8,701 nucleotides of DNA from an uncultured Succinatimonas sp. (GCA_937880335.1 CALFLJ010000100.1:1-8701), one strand, 5' to 3'; numbered from the stretch's first letter, positions 1-7,186 are shown. Numbers and translations: made by a program. Notes: generated by a model not told the origin, from the letters alone.

Positions 1-243
1 GATAGTATGCTTGTGATGAATAAAACCCTTTTTCCTGATAATAGTGGCTCACCTCATCTAGAATATTTTGCAGAAGTTTGGCATTTATTTCCTGCCCTAA
101 ATATGGCCTTAATAGAGCCTGAAGTTCAGGATTGTTTTGATAAGCTTTTGAGTGAACTACAACAGAATTTAATAAAGGAGATGCGTTTACACTTAAAGAT
201 AAAATTGGTAAGCCTAAGCTTAGGATTAAGGCTTTTAAGTTAA
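1..243 (+). CDS. 3' end of an unrecognised protein, cut by the window edge
   Basis: The frame is open from base 1 without a stop for 80 codons, which is unlikely by chance in such AT-rich DNA, so this is probably the end of a longer gene; the ATG at 7 need not be its start. The peptide is hydrophilic to residue about 55 (PHLEYFAEVWHLFPALN, then CFDKLLSELQQN) and matches no family I know. The last 22 residues in this frame are an odd Leu-rich tail. The overlapping frame from about 156 to a TAA at 249-251 instead reads like a natural Lys-rich C-terminus (DAFTLKDKIGKPKLRIKAF). One extra base in the T run at 168-170 would join the two. The gene is therefore probably frameshifted near its end, or the sequence has a one-base error. 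No function can be assigned. Confidence 0.5.
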   Translation, partial: DSMLVMNKTLFPDNSGSPHLEYFAEVWHLFPALNMALIEPEVQDCFDKLLSELQQNLIKEMRLHLKIKLVSLSLGLRLLS

Positions 244-266
244 AAGAATAATTTGCAAAAGACATA

Positions 267-297
267 AATATGCTCCATGTTTGAGATGGGGCATATT
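267..297 (+). other. Stable hairpin: possible terminator or translation-control stem
   Basis: Bases 267-278 pair with 286-297 around a 7-base loop (GTTTGAG). This gives a 12-bp stem with a single G-U pair. It lies just downstream of the plus-strand gene fragment and between it and the convergent membrane-protein gene ending at 412, where a shared terminator would be expected. The T-rich tract after it is imperfect on both strands (TTTATGTCTTTT on the minus strand). The 3' arm holds GGGG 6 bases before an ATG at 298, so the stem could instead mask a ribosome binding site. The structure is clear; its role is inferred. Confidence 0.5.
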
Positions 298-393
298 ATG
301 AAAACTTTGTTTTATACCTTAAGTTCAATTTGGGCAGATATTAGCCAAAAGAAAAAATTAAAGAATTTTCAGAGTATGATTTTTTTTGCATAA
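298..393 (+). CDS. Possible 31-aa small protein
   Basis: An ATG at 298 begins 31 codons ending in TAA at 391-393 (starts MKTLFYTLSSIWADIS, then a KKKLK patch, ends SMIFFA). A GGGG ribosome-binding-like sequence lies 6 bases upstream, inside the 3' arm of the hairpin at 267-297. It has no recognisable domain. An ORF this short can easily arise by chance in AT-rich DNA; only the spacing to the GGGG and the hairpin speaks for it. A T8 run at about 380-387 falls inside its end. Confidence 0.2.
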   Translation: MKTLFYTLSSIWADISQKKKLKNFQSMIFFA

Positions 394-411
394 GTGTTTG
401 AATATTAAGAT

Positions 412-774
412 TTATAAATCTGATACTGCCTTAAAAAATAATTTTGTAAAAATTATAAAGTTTAAAAGAATTAGCAGATAACGAAACAGGTTATAAATTA
501 CTAAGGCATGTTTTAAGCCAGGTGCATCTGATATAAAACATAATTGTAAAAACATTGCCCAAGGAAGCAAGCTGTAACAAGCAACAAAACCTGCCTTTAG
601 GTAGTGCTTTTGTTTATGTGATGTTATTACAAAATAAAACATCCATGCTGTACTTAGCATAAGAAAAATAAATCGTAGAGGATCAGATGTTATGCTTGGA
701 AATGACAATGATGCATGAGTCCACCAAGCTACTAAGAGAGAAATTGAATAGAGGATGGGACGATATCCTTCCAT
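412..774 (-). CDS. Hypothetical small membrane protein, four predicted helices
   Basis: This 120-residue protein is mostly hydrophobic, with four likely transmembrane segments at about residues 6-22, 33-51, 62-81 and 93-114. They are separated by short polar loops (SHKQKHYLK at 52-60; SDAPGLKH at 82-89). There is no cleavable signal peptide. I recognise no conserved motif, so no transport or enzymatic role is claimed. The ATG at 774 is preceded by GGGG five bases upstream, an acceptable Shine-Dalgarno, and by a perfect TATAAT about 31 bases upstream. The gene stands alone, convergent with the plus-strand fragment to its left and divergent from the tRNA to its right. The length of the open frame and its coherent helix pattern favour a real gene. 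Confidence 0.6.
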   Translation of the reverse strand: MEGYRPILYSISLLVAWWTHASLSFPSITSDPLRFIFLMLSTAWMFYFVITSHKQKHYLKAGFVACYSLLPWAMFLQLCFISDAPGLKHALVIYNLFRYLLILLNFIIFTKLFFKAVSDL

Positions 775-805
775 AAAAACCCCAAAATTAAATGATATTT
801 ATAAA

Positions 806-811
806 ATTATA
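806..811 (-). promoter_or_regulatory. Probable -10 box of the small membrane-protein gene
   Basis: Read on the minus strand this is a perfect TATAAT, ending 31 bases before the ATG at 774. That would give a leader of about 25 nt. No good -35 hexamer is present at 17 bp; only weak AT-rich matches occur. In DNA this AT-rich a lone TATAAT is modest evidence. Confidence 0.35.
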
Positions 812-910
812 CTATATTAAGTTTTTGTGAAATTTTATAAGTTATTTTTTTTATTACTTAAAATAAATATATTAAAGATGATGAGGTGATTTTTTGTGCA
901 AAATATAAAC

Positions 911-938
911 TTGAAATGCATTATTTATTTGATAGAAT
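911..938 (+). promoter_or_regulatory. Promoter of tRNA-Thr
   Basis: A TTGAAA -35 box (911-916) and a TAGAAT -10 box (933-938) are separated by 16 bp. Each differs from the sigma-70 consensus at one position. Transcription would start near 945, just a few bases before the mature tRNA 5' end at 950, typical of a single-gene tRNA transcript. Confidence 0.65.
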
Positions 939-949
939 ACCAAGCTAGT

Positions 950-1025
950 GCTGACTTGGCTCAGTAGGTAGAGCAACTGATTCGTAACCAGTAGGTCGCC
1001 GGTTCGATTCCGGCAGTCAGCACCA
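950..1025 (+). tRNA. tRNA-Thr, anticodon CGT
   Basis: The 76-nt cloverleaf folds fully: acceptor stem GCTGACT (950-956) pairs with AGTCAGC (1015-1021), D stem GCTC/GAGC, T stem GCCGG/CCGGC around TTCGATT, discriminator A at 1022 and encoded CCA at 1023-1025. The anticodon loop is TTCGTAA (981-987) with CGT at 983-985, so it reads ACG threonine codons. The anticodon stem ACTGA/CCAGT has an A-C mismatch at 980/988, the pair next to the loop. A promoter lies just upstream and a terminator-like hairpin about 40 nt downstream, so it appears to be transcribed alone. Confidence 0.96.
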
Positions 1026-1067
1026 TATCTTATACATACACATTAGATTATCTTCCAGATACCAAAA

Positions 1068-1089
1068 AGAGACCAATAGTCTCTATTTT
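1068..1089 (+). terminator. Rho-independent terminator-like hairpin after the tRNA
   Basis: AGAGAC (1068-1073) pairs perfectly with GTCTCT (1079-1084) around a 5-base loop and is followed by ATTTTG. The 6-bp stem and short T run make a modest but plausible intrinsic terminator for the tRNA transcript, 43 nt past its 3' end. Confidence 0.5.
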
Positions 1090-1443
1090 GCTCAACAAAA
1101 TTATCAATAATATCAAGTAGATAAAACTATTTTTAAAAATTGTGATTTAAATCAGATAAATAGCTTGTCAGACTCAGCACATCAGATCACATATGATGCG
1201 CTTAAATGTACCGAAAAAACGGCTCTTCGCCAAATAAATTAGGTGGGCTGTAAATTTAAAATATTGTGCCCCATACCAGGACAGTTTTATAGGCTGTTTA
1301 ATGACAATGGTCTTTTAATTTTTGCCATTATCTTAAGCAGGATAAATTGAAAATATTGGAACTATTTCAGGTGTTTTTACGGCATTTTGATGAGCTGTTC
1401 TGATGACAAACTAGCAAGTCATTGACAGTATATAAAAGATTAT

Positions 1444-1571
1444 AAACAAAAGGGCGCTAAGACGGAGCAAAGAGAAATATAGGAAACAACTATTATAATA
1501 GCATCAGGTTACGTTGTTTTACGTTTCATCCTTATTCATTATAGCAACCTATACCACCAGCCCTTTTATTT
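1444..1571. repeat. 128-bp block bounded by imperfect inverted repeats
   Basis: AAACAAAAGGGC (1444-1455) is the inverse of GCCCTTTTATTT (1560-1571), 12 bp with one mismatch. Inside, TATAGG (1479-1484) and CCTATA (1548-1553) could pair, as could the palindrome at 1490-1501. This may be a small structured RNA, a short inverted-repeat element or chance in AT-rich sequence; there is no coding sequence in it. Confidence 0.25.
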
Positions 1572-1606
1572 TAAAGTATAAATTACCTCTTTTATTTGTA
1601 AAGTAT
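1563..1606 (+). repeat. Two direct copies of a ~17-bp motif, 26 bp apart
   Basis: CTTTTATTTTAAAGTAT (1563-1579) recurs as CTTTTATTTGTAAAGTAT (1589-1606), differing by one inserted base. The copies lie directly upstream of the gene remnant starting at 1632, so they could be regulatory sites or a small tandem duplication. Confidence 0.35.
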
Positions 1607-1631
1607 GAGTTTAATTGATAGGGGGGGAATT

Positions 1632-2053
1632 ATGGCAACAAAGATGCAGTTAGATCTGGATAAAATTGAGGACTTTGCATCTTGTATCCTCACTTGGAAA
1701 CAGGTAGCCCATAATTTAGGGGGGCAAGCTCAAAAACTCTTAGATGTCGTGCTAAAGAAAGAGCAGAGGTTGAAGTTAAGCACACCAATCCTGTAAAGAT
1801 TGTGATAAAAGATGACTTAAAAAGTTAAATGGACCATTATAAATTTTCAGGCCTGGTGGGACGCAGTTATGCAGATTTCTTAATATTTAAGAAGTGCTGC
1901 AGAATGGTAAAAGGTTCTTGAGGTAGTAAAAAGCCTATTACTTGGGATTTTGGGTACATCATAAAACTTAAGGTCTACCCTGAGGCGAACTTACTTGTAT
2001 TTGCTATAAAATTTACTGGAATTTCAAAAAACAGCTTAATGGAAGATAAGTAA
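1632..2053 (+). pseudogene. Probable remnant of an unrecognised gene
   Basis: An ATG at 1632 follows a G7 ribosome-binding-like run and opens a frame (MATKMQLDLDKIEDFASC) that ends at 1796. From the G6 run near 1719-1724, or at latest 1751, another frame becomes more protein-like (AKERAEVEVKHTNPVKIVIK). It runs on to a TAA at 2051-2053 with only two internal stops, TAA at 1826 and TGA near 1919. Downstream pieces such as FSGLVGRSYADFLIF and WDFGYIIKLKVYPEANLLVF also look coding. A one-base loss in the G run or nearby plus two nonsense changes would explain this. No family is recognised; a decayed insertion-sequence or accessory gene is possible. Alternatively only a 55-residue protein (1632-1796) is real. 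Confidence 0.3.
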
Positions 2054-2060
2054 AAATGTG

Positions 2061-2087
2061 AAAATTTTGATTATCTTTGCATCAAAA
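2061..2087 (-). terminator. AT-rich terminator-like hairpin at the operon end
   Basis: On the minus strand TTTTGAT pairs perfectly with ATCAAAA (2081-2087 with 2065-2071) around a 9-base loop, followed by TTTT and, shortly after, TTTTT. The stem overlaps the maturase stop codon. It has no G+C-rich core, so it is a weak intrinsic terminator candidate; no better one is seen in the following 150 bases. Confidence 0.35.
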
Positions 2088-3183
2088 GACTTAGAGCTTG
2101 TTTTATATTAGAAAGATTTTCCTCTAAAAAGTTTTTGTAAGCTTTACAGTACATATTTTCCGTAAATTTGTCACCTACTTTAAATCTATCTCTTTTACAT
2201 CCATTACGACAGAACTCATAAACATTACATTTTGTACAATTCTCTGGAATAAATAGGGATTCGTTTACAAATTTTAAAGCTGTATCAGTATTGGAAAGTT
2301 GTTTGAAACTGTAATCTTTTATGTTACCTAAGTAGTATTCATCCATAGCATAAAAGTCACAAGGATAGACATTGCCATTACCTTCAACTAAATATTGAAC
2401 TGAGCATTTGCCTTGCATTGCACAGGATTCACATTGTTTGTTTAGAAGTAGCATAAGGTAATTATCTATATGTCTTATGCTTACATAAAATCCTTTTTTT
2501 ATATCGTCAAACCATAGTTTGAAAATTTTCTTAAGATATTTTTCATATTTATCACAGTTAAGCGAGTAATCATCGCAGTAAGAGCTATCGTAAATAGGCT
2601 TTAGGCAAGGAATAAAGTGTAAGTTTAAAAAGTTTTCTTTTTTATAAAAGTTATAAACCTCATCTAGGTTATCTACTATATCATCTGTGACTACAGTGAG
2701 AACCGTAAAGTAAAGTCCTATGCTTTGGGCATATTTTAAAGTGTTATATACAGAGTCAAAGCTATCACTTAATTTATTGCCACGATATTTGTTGTGAATA
2801 TCTTTAGTGCCGTCTAAAGAAATTCCTATAAGGAAATTTTCTTGTTTAAAAAAGTTAAGAAGTTCTTTTGATATACGATAGCCGTTTGTCTGTAGGGAGT
2901 TGTTAATAACAATATTTTTTTTGTTATAAAGTTTTTCTAAGGTTACAACTTTTTTAAAAAAATCTAAGCCACAGAGGGTGGGTTCTCCTCCCTGAAATAA
3001 GAAAGTAACTGTAGAATATGTACCATCTAAAGCCTTGGATATTGTGTTATGTAAAACCTCATCTGGCATAAAACCAAAGCTCTTAATATCACGACCTTCA
3101 ATTTCATCAAAGTAAAAGCAATACTTACACCTCATATTACAAAAGGATGAGGCTGGCTTTATAAGTACATTTAAGTTACTCAA
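2071..3183 (-). CDS. Anaerobic sulfatase-maturating enzyme (anSME), radical SAM
   Basis: This enzyme converts the active-site cysteine of type I sulfatases to formylglycine in the cytoplasm, without oxygen, using S-adenosylmethionine. The 370-residue length equals that of the C. perfringens anSME as I remember it. Residues C15, C19 and C22 form the CX3CX2C motif for the radical-SAM cluster. QGGEP at 64-68 is the SAM-binding loop. The SPASM domain carries C254, C260, C275, C316, C319, C325, C329 and C346, the spacing expected for two auxiliary clusters. D276 in YPCDFY matches the catalytic base of the family. The start is TTG at 3183, one base after the regulator's stop and 7 nt after AGGA; the family N-terminus (LIKPASSxCN) confirms it. 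Its evident partner is the cysteine-type sulfatase two genes upstream. Confidence 0.93.
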   Translation of the reverse strand: MSNLNVLIKPASSFCNMRCKYCFYFDEIEGRDIKSFGFMPDEVLHNTISKALDGTYSTVTFLFQGGEPTLCGLDFFKKVVTLEKLYNKKNIVINNSLQTNGYRISKELLNFFKQENFLIGISLDGTKDIHNKYRGNKLSDSFDSVYNTLKYAQSIGLYFTVLTVVTDDIVDNLDEVYNFYKKENFLNLHFIPCLKPIYDSSYCDDYSLNCDKYEKYLKKIFKLWFDDIKKGFYVSIRHIDNYLMLLLNKQCESCAMQGKCSVQYLVEGNGNVYPCDFYAMDEYYLGNIKDYSFKQLSNTDTALKFVNESLFIPENCTKCNVYEFCRNGCKRDRFKVGDKFTENMYCKAYKNFLEENLSNIKQALSLLMQR

Positions 3184-3184
3184 A

Positions 3185-4315
3185 TTATGATCCTAGTTTT
3201 TTTATAGATTTAGCAATATGTAATTGAGGTTCTAAAAGACAGGAATATTCAAGTTCTTTGTCTTTAAAATCTTTGTTTTTTATCATCTGAAGTAAGTTTT
3301 TTGCAACTTTCTGACCAATCACAAATCCTTGATTGGTAGTACATGTGACAGTATCTTTTTTTAGATCTTCCAAAGACATATCTAATGCAACTAAAGAAAT
3401 ATCATCAGGAATTTTACGGCCTTGTGATTTTAAAACCTGCTTCACTAATTTATAAATAATGCTGTTACAGCACAAAATAGCAGTAGCATTAGGAATTTTG
3501 CTAAGATAGTTTTCAATAGTCTTTTTAAAACTTACATCATGAGCATCATCTGATACACACCATTTTAAATACTTATCAACAAGGTTTATGCCTGAATTTT
3601 GCAAAGCCTCATACATTCCATGGAATTTTTCTACAGCCTGGTAATTATCACATACGAATATACCACCAATTTTCTTGTGGCCATTTTTTATAAGTAAGGA
3701 TGTTATGGCATTACCGGCAGCTCTACCATCGGTTAAAACCTTTGGATAATTAAGTTCTCTATAGTAGTTATTGTAAAAAATTACAGGAATATGCAATCTA
3801 TCGTAGCATTCTTTGTATAAGCCTAGGTTGGGGTTTAGCAGAAAAGCTTTTACTCCATCTACAATAAAACCATCGAATCCTTCATACATCAAAGTTTGAA
3901 TGCACTTTCTTTCATTGGCAAACTTATTGTCGGTAATGTATACACGTAAATTTACCTCTTCTTTTGAGAAAATACTTTCAACGCCTTTTTTTAGATCTGC
4001 ATTAGCTAAGGTATCCTGGCCTTGAAGAATTAAAGCTATTTTTAATTTATCAATATCGGTTTTGATTATTTTATAGCTATCCTTATCTAGGATTTTATCC
4101 TTGTTAAAAAAGGCTCCTGCTCCTTGTATCTTGTATATAAATCCGTCTTTTTGCAGTATTTCAAGAGCAGATCTTACTGTATACCTACTCACGGCAAGTT
4201 CTCTTGATAAAAAAAGCTCAGATGGTAGTTTATTGGTTGATGAGAATTTGTTTTTATCTAAAAAACCAACTAAATAATCAAAAACCATTTGTGTTTTTGT
4301 ATCATGTCTTGCCAT
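3185..4315 (-). CDS. GntR-family regulator with LacI-type sensor domain (AraR-like)
   Basis: This 376-residue cytoplasmic transcription factor has an N-terminal winged helix-turn-helix of the GntR type at about residues 5-70. The hallmark is LPSELFLSRELAVSRYTVRSALEILQKDGFIYKIQGAGAF, which spans 30-69. From about residue 91 follows a periplasmic-binding-protein-like sensor domain as in LacI/GalR (LKIALILQG, then GFIVDG, NGHKKIGGIF, ATAILCCNS, DDISLVALD). This domain order is that of AraR, a sugar-sensing repressor, so the effector may be a sugar or sugar acid; that is inference. GAGG lies 7 nt before the ATG. It sits between sulfatase and maturase in the operon, with gaps of 18 and 1 nt, suggesting autoregulated control of the whole unit. 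Its operator is probably upstream of tctC, outside the window. Confidence 0.88.
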   Translation of the reverse strand: MARHDTKTQMVFDYLVGFLDKNKFSSTNKLPSELFLSRELAVSRYTVRSALEILQKDGFIYKIQGAGAFFNKDKILDKDSYKIIKTDIDKLKIALILQGQDTLANADLKKGVESIFSKEEVNLRVYITDNKFANERKCIQTLMYEGFDGFIVDGVKAFLLNPNLGLYKECYDRLHIPVIFYNNYYRELNYPKVLTDGRAAGNAITSLLIKNGHKKIGGIFVCDNYQAVEKFHGMYEALQNSGINLVDKYLKWCVSDDAHDVSFKKTIENYLSKIPNATAILCCNSIIYKLVKQVLKSQGRKIPDDISLVALDMSLEDLKKDTVTCTTNQGFVIGQKVAKNLLQMIKNKDFKDKELEYSCLLEPQLHIAKSIKKLGS

Positions 4316-4333
4316 GAGTAAACCTCAGTAAAA

Positions 4334-5686
4334 TTAATCTTCTATGCTAACGTGCATATTTTCAGCCTTTTCTATCATTTCTTTTAAACGTTTTCTTAAG
4401 GCTAGTTTAATCTCTAAATAAGCGTCGTCTTTTATTTTATTGGAAAGCTCGTAAGGATCATTTTGCAGATCATATAAGAAATCATCTTTATAGTAGTCAG
4501 ATGATGCTTTATCACCGCCCCCTATATTAGGAGCGTAAACTGCATAGCAGTATTTATCGGTACGAATAGCACGACCTAAACGACTTTCGGATATCTGAAT
4601 AAAAGCCTCCTGAGCTCTATTCTTATCTTTGTGCAAGGCGACATCTAGTAAATTTTCGCCAATCATGTTCTGACCTACATCTATACCAGCTAAAGCTAAG
4701 ATAGTCTTTGGTAAGGAAGCTGTACTTACCACCTCGTTAATTTTTAAGCCTCCCTTAAAAGGACCACCTGCTATAACTAAAGGTACATGTACTGCAGCAT
4801 CATGACAGCTTCTCTTGTAATCATCGTAGCCATTTAAGTGCTCATCTTTGTTACGAGTCTTAAAGTGACTGCCGTGGTCAGATGCGAAAATTATAACAGT
4901 ATTATCATAAAGACCTTCTTTCTTAAGCCTTGAAACAATTCTTCCTAAGTTTTTATCTAAAGCTGCACACTGTCCTATATAGTCAGGGTACTCCTCTTTC
5001 GCATTACCTTCTAAAACTTTTAGATCATATGGTAGTTCTACATCCTTAAATTTTTCTTTAGAGCCAATTGGGCCTTCATAATGTTTATGATCATTTTGAT
5101 GATGTGGCTCAATTTGAGAAATAGTCATAAAGAAAGGTTTTTTCCTATCATATTTATCAAAGAATTCTAATGCAAAATCAGTTATACAGTCTGCACGATA
5201 CCCCTTAAAATCCAAGCGTTTATTATTCTCGTCAAATATATAGCCATCATAGCCATGCGATGTGAATTCTAAAACATCAGATGCTCTCCAAAAACCTGTA
5301 TATCCTCCTCTATATTCTTTAGGAATTGCAGTTATAGTATGATCAATTAAAGGTTTTGCTTCTAATTCACCCTCAGAGGCCAAATGCCATTTACCGATAT
5401 ACGCAGTTTCGTACCCAGCCTCCTCAAGATAGTTTGCTAAAGTTTTGGTGCCCAGAGGCAACATTTTATTATTTCTAAAGCAACCGGTGGTCGTGGCATA
5501 TTGTCCTGTTTGAAATAAAGCTCGGCAAGGACCACAAACAGGTTGTGGGGAGATTGCTGTTTCAAAAGCTACACCTTCTTTTGCAAGTTCATCAAGGTTT
5601 GGTGTTATATCTAGTTTTTGACCGAAGCACCCACAGGTGTCATGTCTTTGCTGATCGGTAAAGTAGAATAAAATATTGTAGTTCAT
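4334..5686 (-). CDS. Type I (S1) sulfatase, cysteine type, cytoplasmic
   Basis: The 450-residue protein hydrolyses a sulfate ester (or, less likely, a sulfamate). The sulfatase signature CGPCR at residues 51-55 fits C-x-P-x-R with C51 as the residue oxidised to formylglycine. Other active-site elements are TDQQR (10-14, with D11 and Q12 in the calcium-ligand position), GKWH (97-100), EPHH (192-195), SDHG (268-271) and the basic YKR (289-291). The protein starts straight into the first strand of the fold (NILFYFTDQQ), with no signal peptide or membrane anchor, so it acts in the cytoplasm. That is unlike most gut polysaccharide sulfatases. Four bases separate it from tctA, and its GAGGA site lies in the end of tctA. 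Substrate subfamily cannot be read from motifs alone. Context argues for a small sulfated molecule delivered by the TTT transporter. Confidence 0.9.
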   Translation of the reverse strand: MNYNILFYFTDQQRHDTCGCFGQKLDITPNLDELAKEGVAFETAISPQPVCGPCRALFQTGQYATTTGCFRNNKMLPLGTKTLANYLEEAGYETAYIGKWHLASEGELEAKPLIDHTITAIPKEYRGGYTGFWRASDVLEFTSHGYDGYIFDENNKRLDFKGYRADCITDFALEFFDKYDRKKPFFMTISQIEPHHQNDHKHYEGPIGSKEKFKDVELPYDLKVLEGNAKEEYPDYIGQCAALDKNLGRIVSRLKKEGLYDNTVIIFASDHGSHFKTRNKDEHLNGYDDYKRSCHDAAVHVPLVIAGGPFKGGLKINEVVSTASLPKTILALAGIDVGQNMIGENLLDVALHKDKNRAQEAFIQISESRLGRAIRTDKYCYAVYAPNIGGGDKASSDYYKDDFLYDLQNDPYELSNKIKDDAYLEIKLALRKRLKEMIEKAENMHVSIED

Positions 5687-5690
5687 TTAG

Positions 5691-7177
5691 TTATTCCTCA
5701 GACATGGCTTTTTCAACAACTTTTTGGGTTTTCATTTCGACTTTTTTTGATTTGATAATTGCCCAAAGAGCAATCACAATTAGAACGATAAAGGCAATGC
5801 AGTAACCTGAACTTACGAAGATGGAAGGATCTCCATCTGAAAGTAAAAGGGCGCGTCTGAAATTAGTTTCAGTCATATTTCCTAAAACCAGGCCCAATAA
5901 GATAGGTACAGCTGGCAGATCAAGTCTACGGAAGATCCAGGCCATAGCGCCGAAAGCTAAGGCAATATCAACGTCAAAGTAGTTCTTGTTAACACTGTAG
6001 GCACCTGCAAAGCAGAATATAACGATAATTGGAGTTAGGATCTCCTGTGGAATAGCTAGAACCTTAGCAAATAGGCGTGTTAGGAGACTGCCTTGTAGTA
6101 ACATAAAAAGGTTTACTAAAATAAGACCTAGCATAATGGCGTACATAATATCGCCGTCGGTGGTGAATAGTGATAAACCTGGATTTAGGCCGTTTATCAT
6201 AAGAGCAGATAGCATGATGGCAACAGTACCGTCACCAGGAATGCCTAAGGTTAGAAGAGGTATTAAAGTCGCACCAGTTACAGCGTTGTTTGCAGATTCT
6301 GCAGCGGCAATACCTTCAACAGAACCATGACCAAATTCCTCTTTATGTTTGGACATGTTTTTAGCCTGACTATAACTTATCCAAGAGGCCTCCGAGGCAC
6401 CTGTGCCTGGAATAATTCCAACTATCACTCCTATAATTGAAGATAAGCATATAGGTCTTATCATGCGTTTCTTTTCTTCCTTTGTGATAATTCCATCATC
6501 AAGTTTTTTGCGCATGGATACTTTTATTTGTGAGACAAATCCTTCTGATTTGCCGATAATTTCAACTAAAGCAAACAAACCTATAAGACATACAGCTAAA
6601 TCTAATCCAAGATAAAGTCTATCTACACCAAAGGTAAATCTATCGTAACCTGTCATAGAGTCAGAGCCTACACAGGAGAATAAAAGTCCTACGCATGCGG
6701 CGATAACACCTTTGATAATACTTTTGCCTGATACACCGGCTATGATGGTTAAACCAAAGAGGCAAACCATAAAGTATTCTGCCGTACCTAGCTGAGATGC
6801 TACTTTTGCAACTTGAGGTCACCACCGAAAGTAGATGCATAAAGAGCAATCTTTAAAGCTACGCGAGTCCTTCCTTTTTTAGATAGAGGATAACCATCAA
6901 GCATTGTAGCTGCTGCGTGGGGAGTTCCTGGGGTATTAATTAAAATTGCAGATACTGATCCGGCGTAACCACCAGCACAATAAATACCTAAAAGGAACAT
7001 CATCCCTGGTATGGCTGTTAGTTGATATGTAATAGGCAAGAATAAAATTACGCAAAGAATAACACTAAGGCCTGGAATAGCGGCAAAGATTGCGCCAATG
7101 AATACACCTAAATTAATCCATAAAATATTTTCAAGCGTAAAGAGAAACGCTGTAGCAGGTGCAATATACTCAAGCAT
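5691..7177 (-). pseudogene. tctA: TTT transporter large permease TctA, frame-disrupted
   Basis: TctA is the roughly 500-residue, about 12-helix permease of tripartite tricarboxylate transporters. The N-terminal part (7177-6800, 125 codons) carries the family region GIYCAGGYAGSVSAILIN with TPGTPHAAA, and reads normally to STFGG (residue 119), then derails to a TAG at 6800. The rest lies in the -1 frame, from PQVAKVASQLGTAEYF at 6818 to the TAA at 5691 (375 codons). It includes the second repeat (GIIPGTGASEASWISYSQAK and LGIPGDGTVAIMLSALMINGLNPG). Relatives have about 11 residues between these two points, so roughly 31 or 34 bases seem to be missing, deleting most of a helix as well as shifting frame. 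The start ATG follows AGGAG by 6 nt. As written the permease cannot be functional; an assembly error is the alternative. Confidence 0.85.
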
Positions 7178-7186
7178 GACTTACTC

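Larger units (their letters stand above)
1026..1604. other. Gene-free stretch with traces of decayed coding DNA
   Basis: No intact gene is visible on either strand. In the plus frame running from about 1018 to 1425 only four stops occur in about 135 codons, fewer than expected at this base composition. Pieces between them read like protein (for example LSDSAHQITYDALK, then KFKILCPIPGQFYRLFNDNG). This hints at an old gene or mobile-element remnant, but I recognise no transposase or integrase motif. The stretch also holds the tRNA terminator hairpin (1068-1089), a perfect CTATTATAATAG palindrome (1490-1501), an inverted-repeat-bounded block (1444-1571) and the start of a 26-bp repeat pair. Confidence 0.35.

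Noticed and set aside
1422..1446. Promoter with TTGACA and TATAAA
   Set aside because: The boxes are only 13 bp apart, too close for a sigma-70 promoter, and no intact gene follows.
1026..2070. Insertion sequence or integrated element beside the tRNA
   Set aside because: No transposase or integrase motif, no clear terminal repeats with target duplication, and no second copy of the tRNA 3' end were found.
6136..6330. Plus-strand ORF opposite tctA
   Set aside because: Antisense shadow of well-conserved TctA coding sequence with no ribosome binding site of its own.
6403..6615. Second plus-strand ORF opposite tctA
   Set aside because: Also an antisense shadow of conserved TctA sequence; the peptide has no recognisable feature.
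6797..6830. Programmed -1 frameshift in tctA
   Set aside because: The local GCAAAAG is not a canonical slippery heptamer. Family-like residues (PQVAK) already precede it in the second frame, so the missing segment cannot be restored by slippage.
6661..6849. Minus-strand 62-codon ORF
   Set aside because: It overlaps both halves of tctA in a different frame and its product does not resemble the permease; the conserved TctA residues are in the other two frames.
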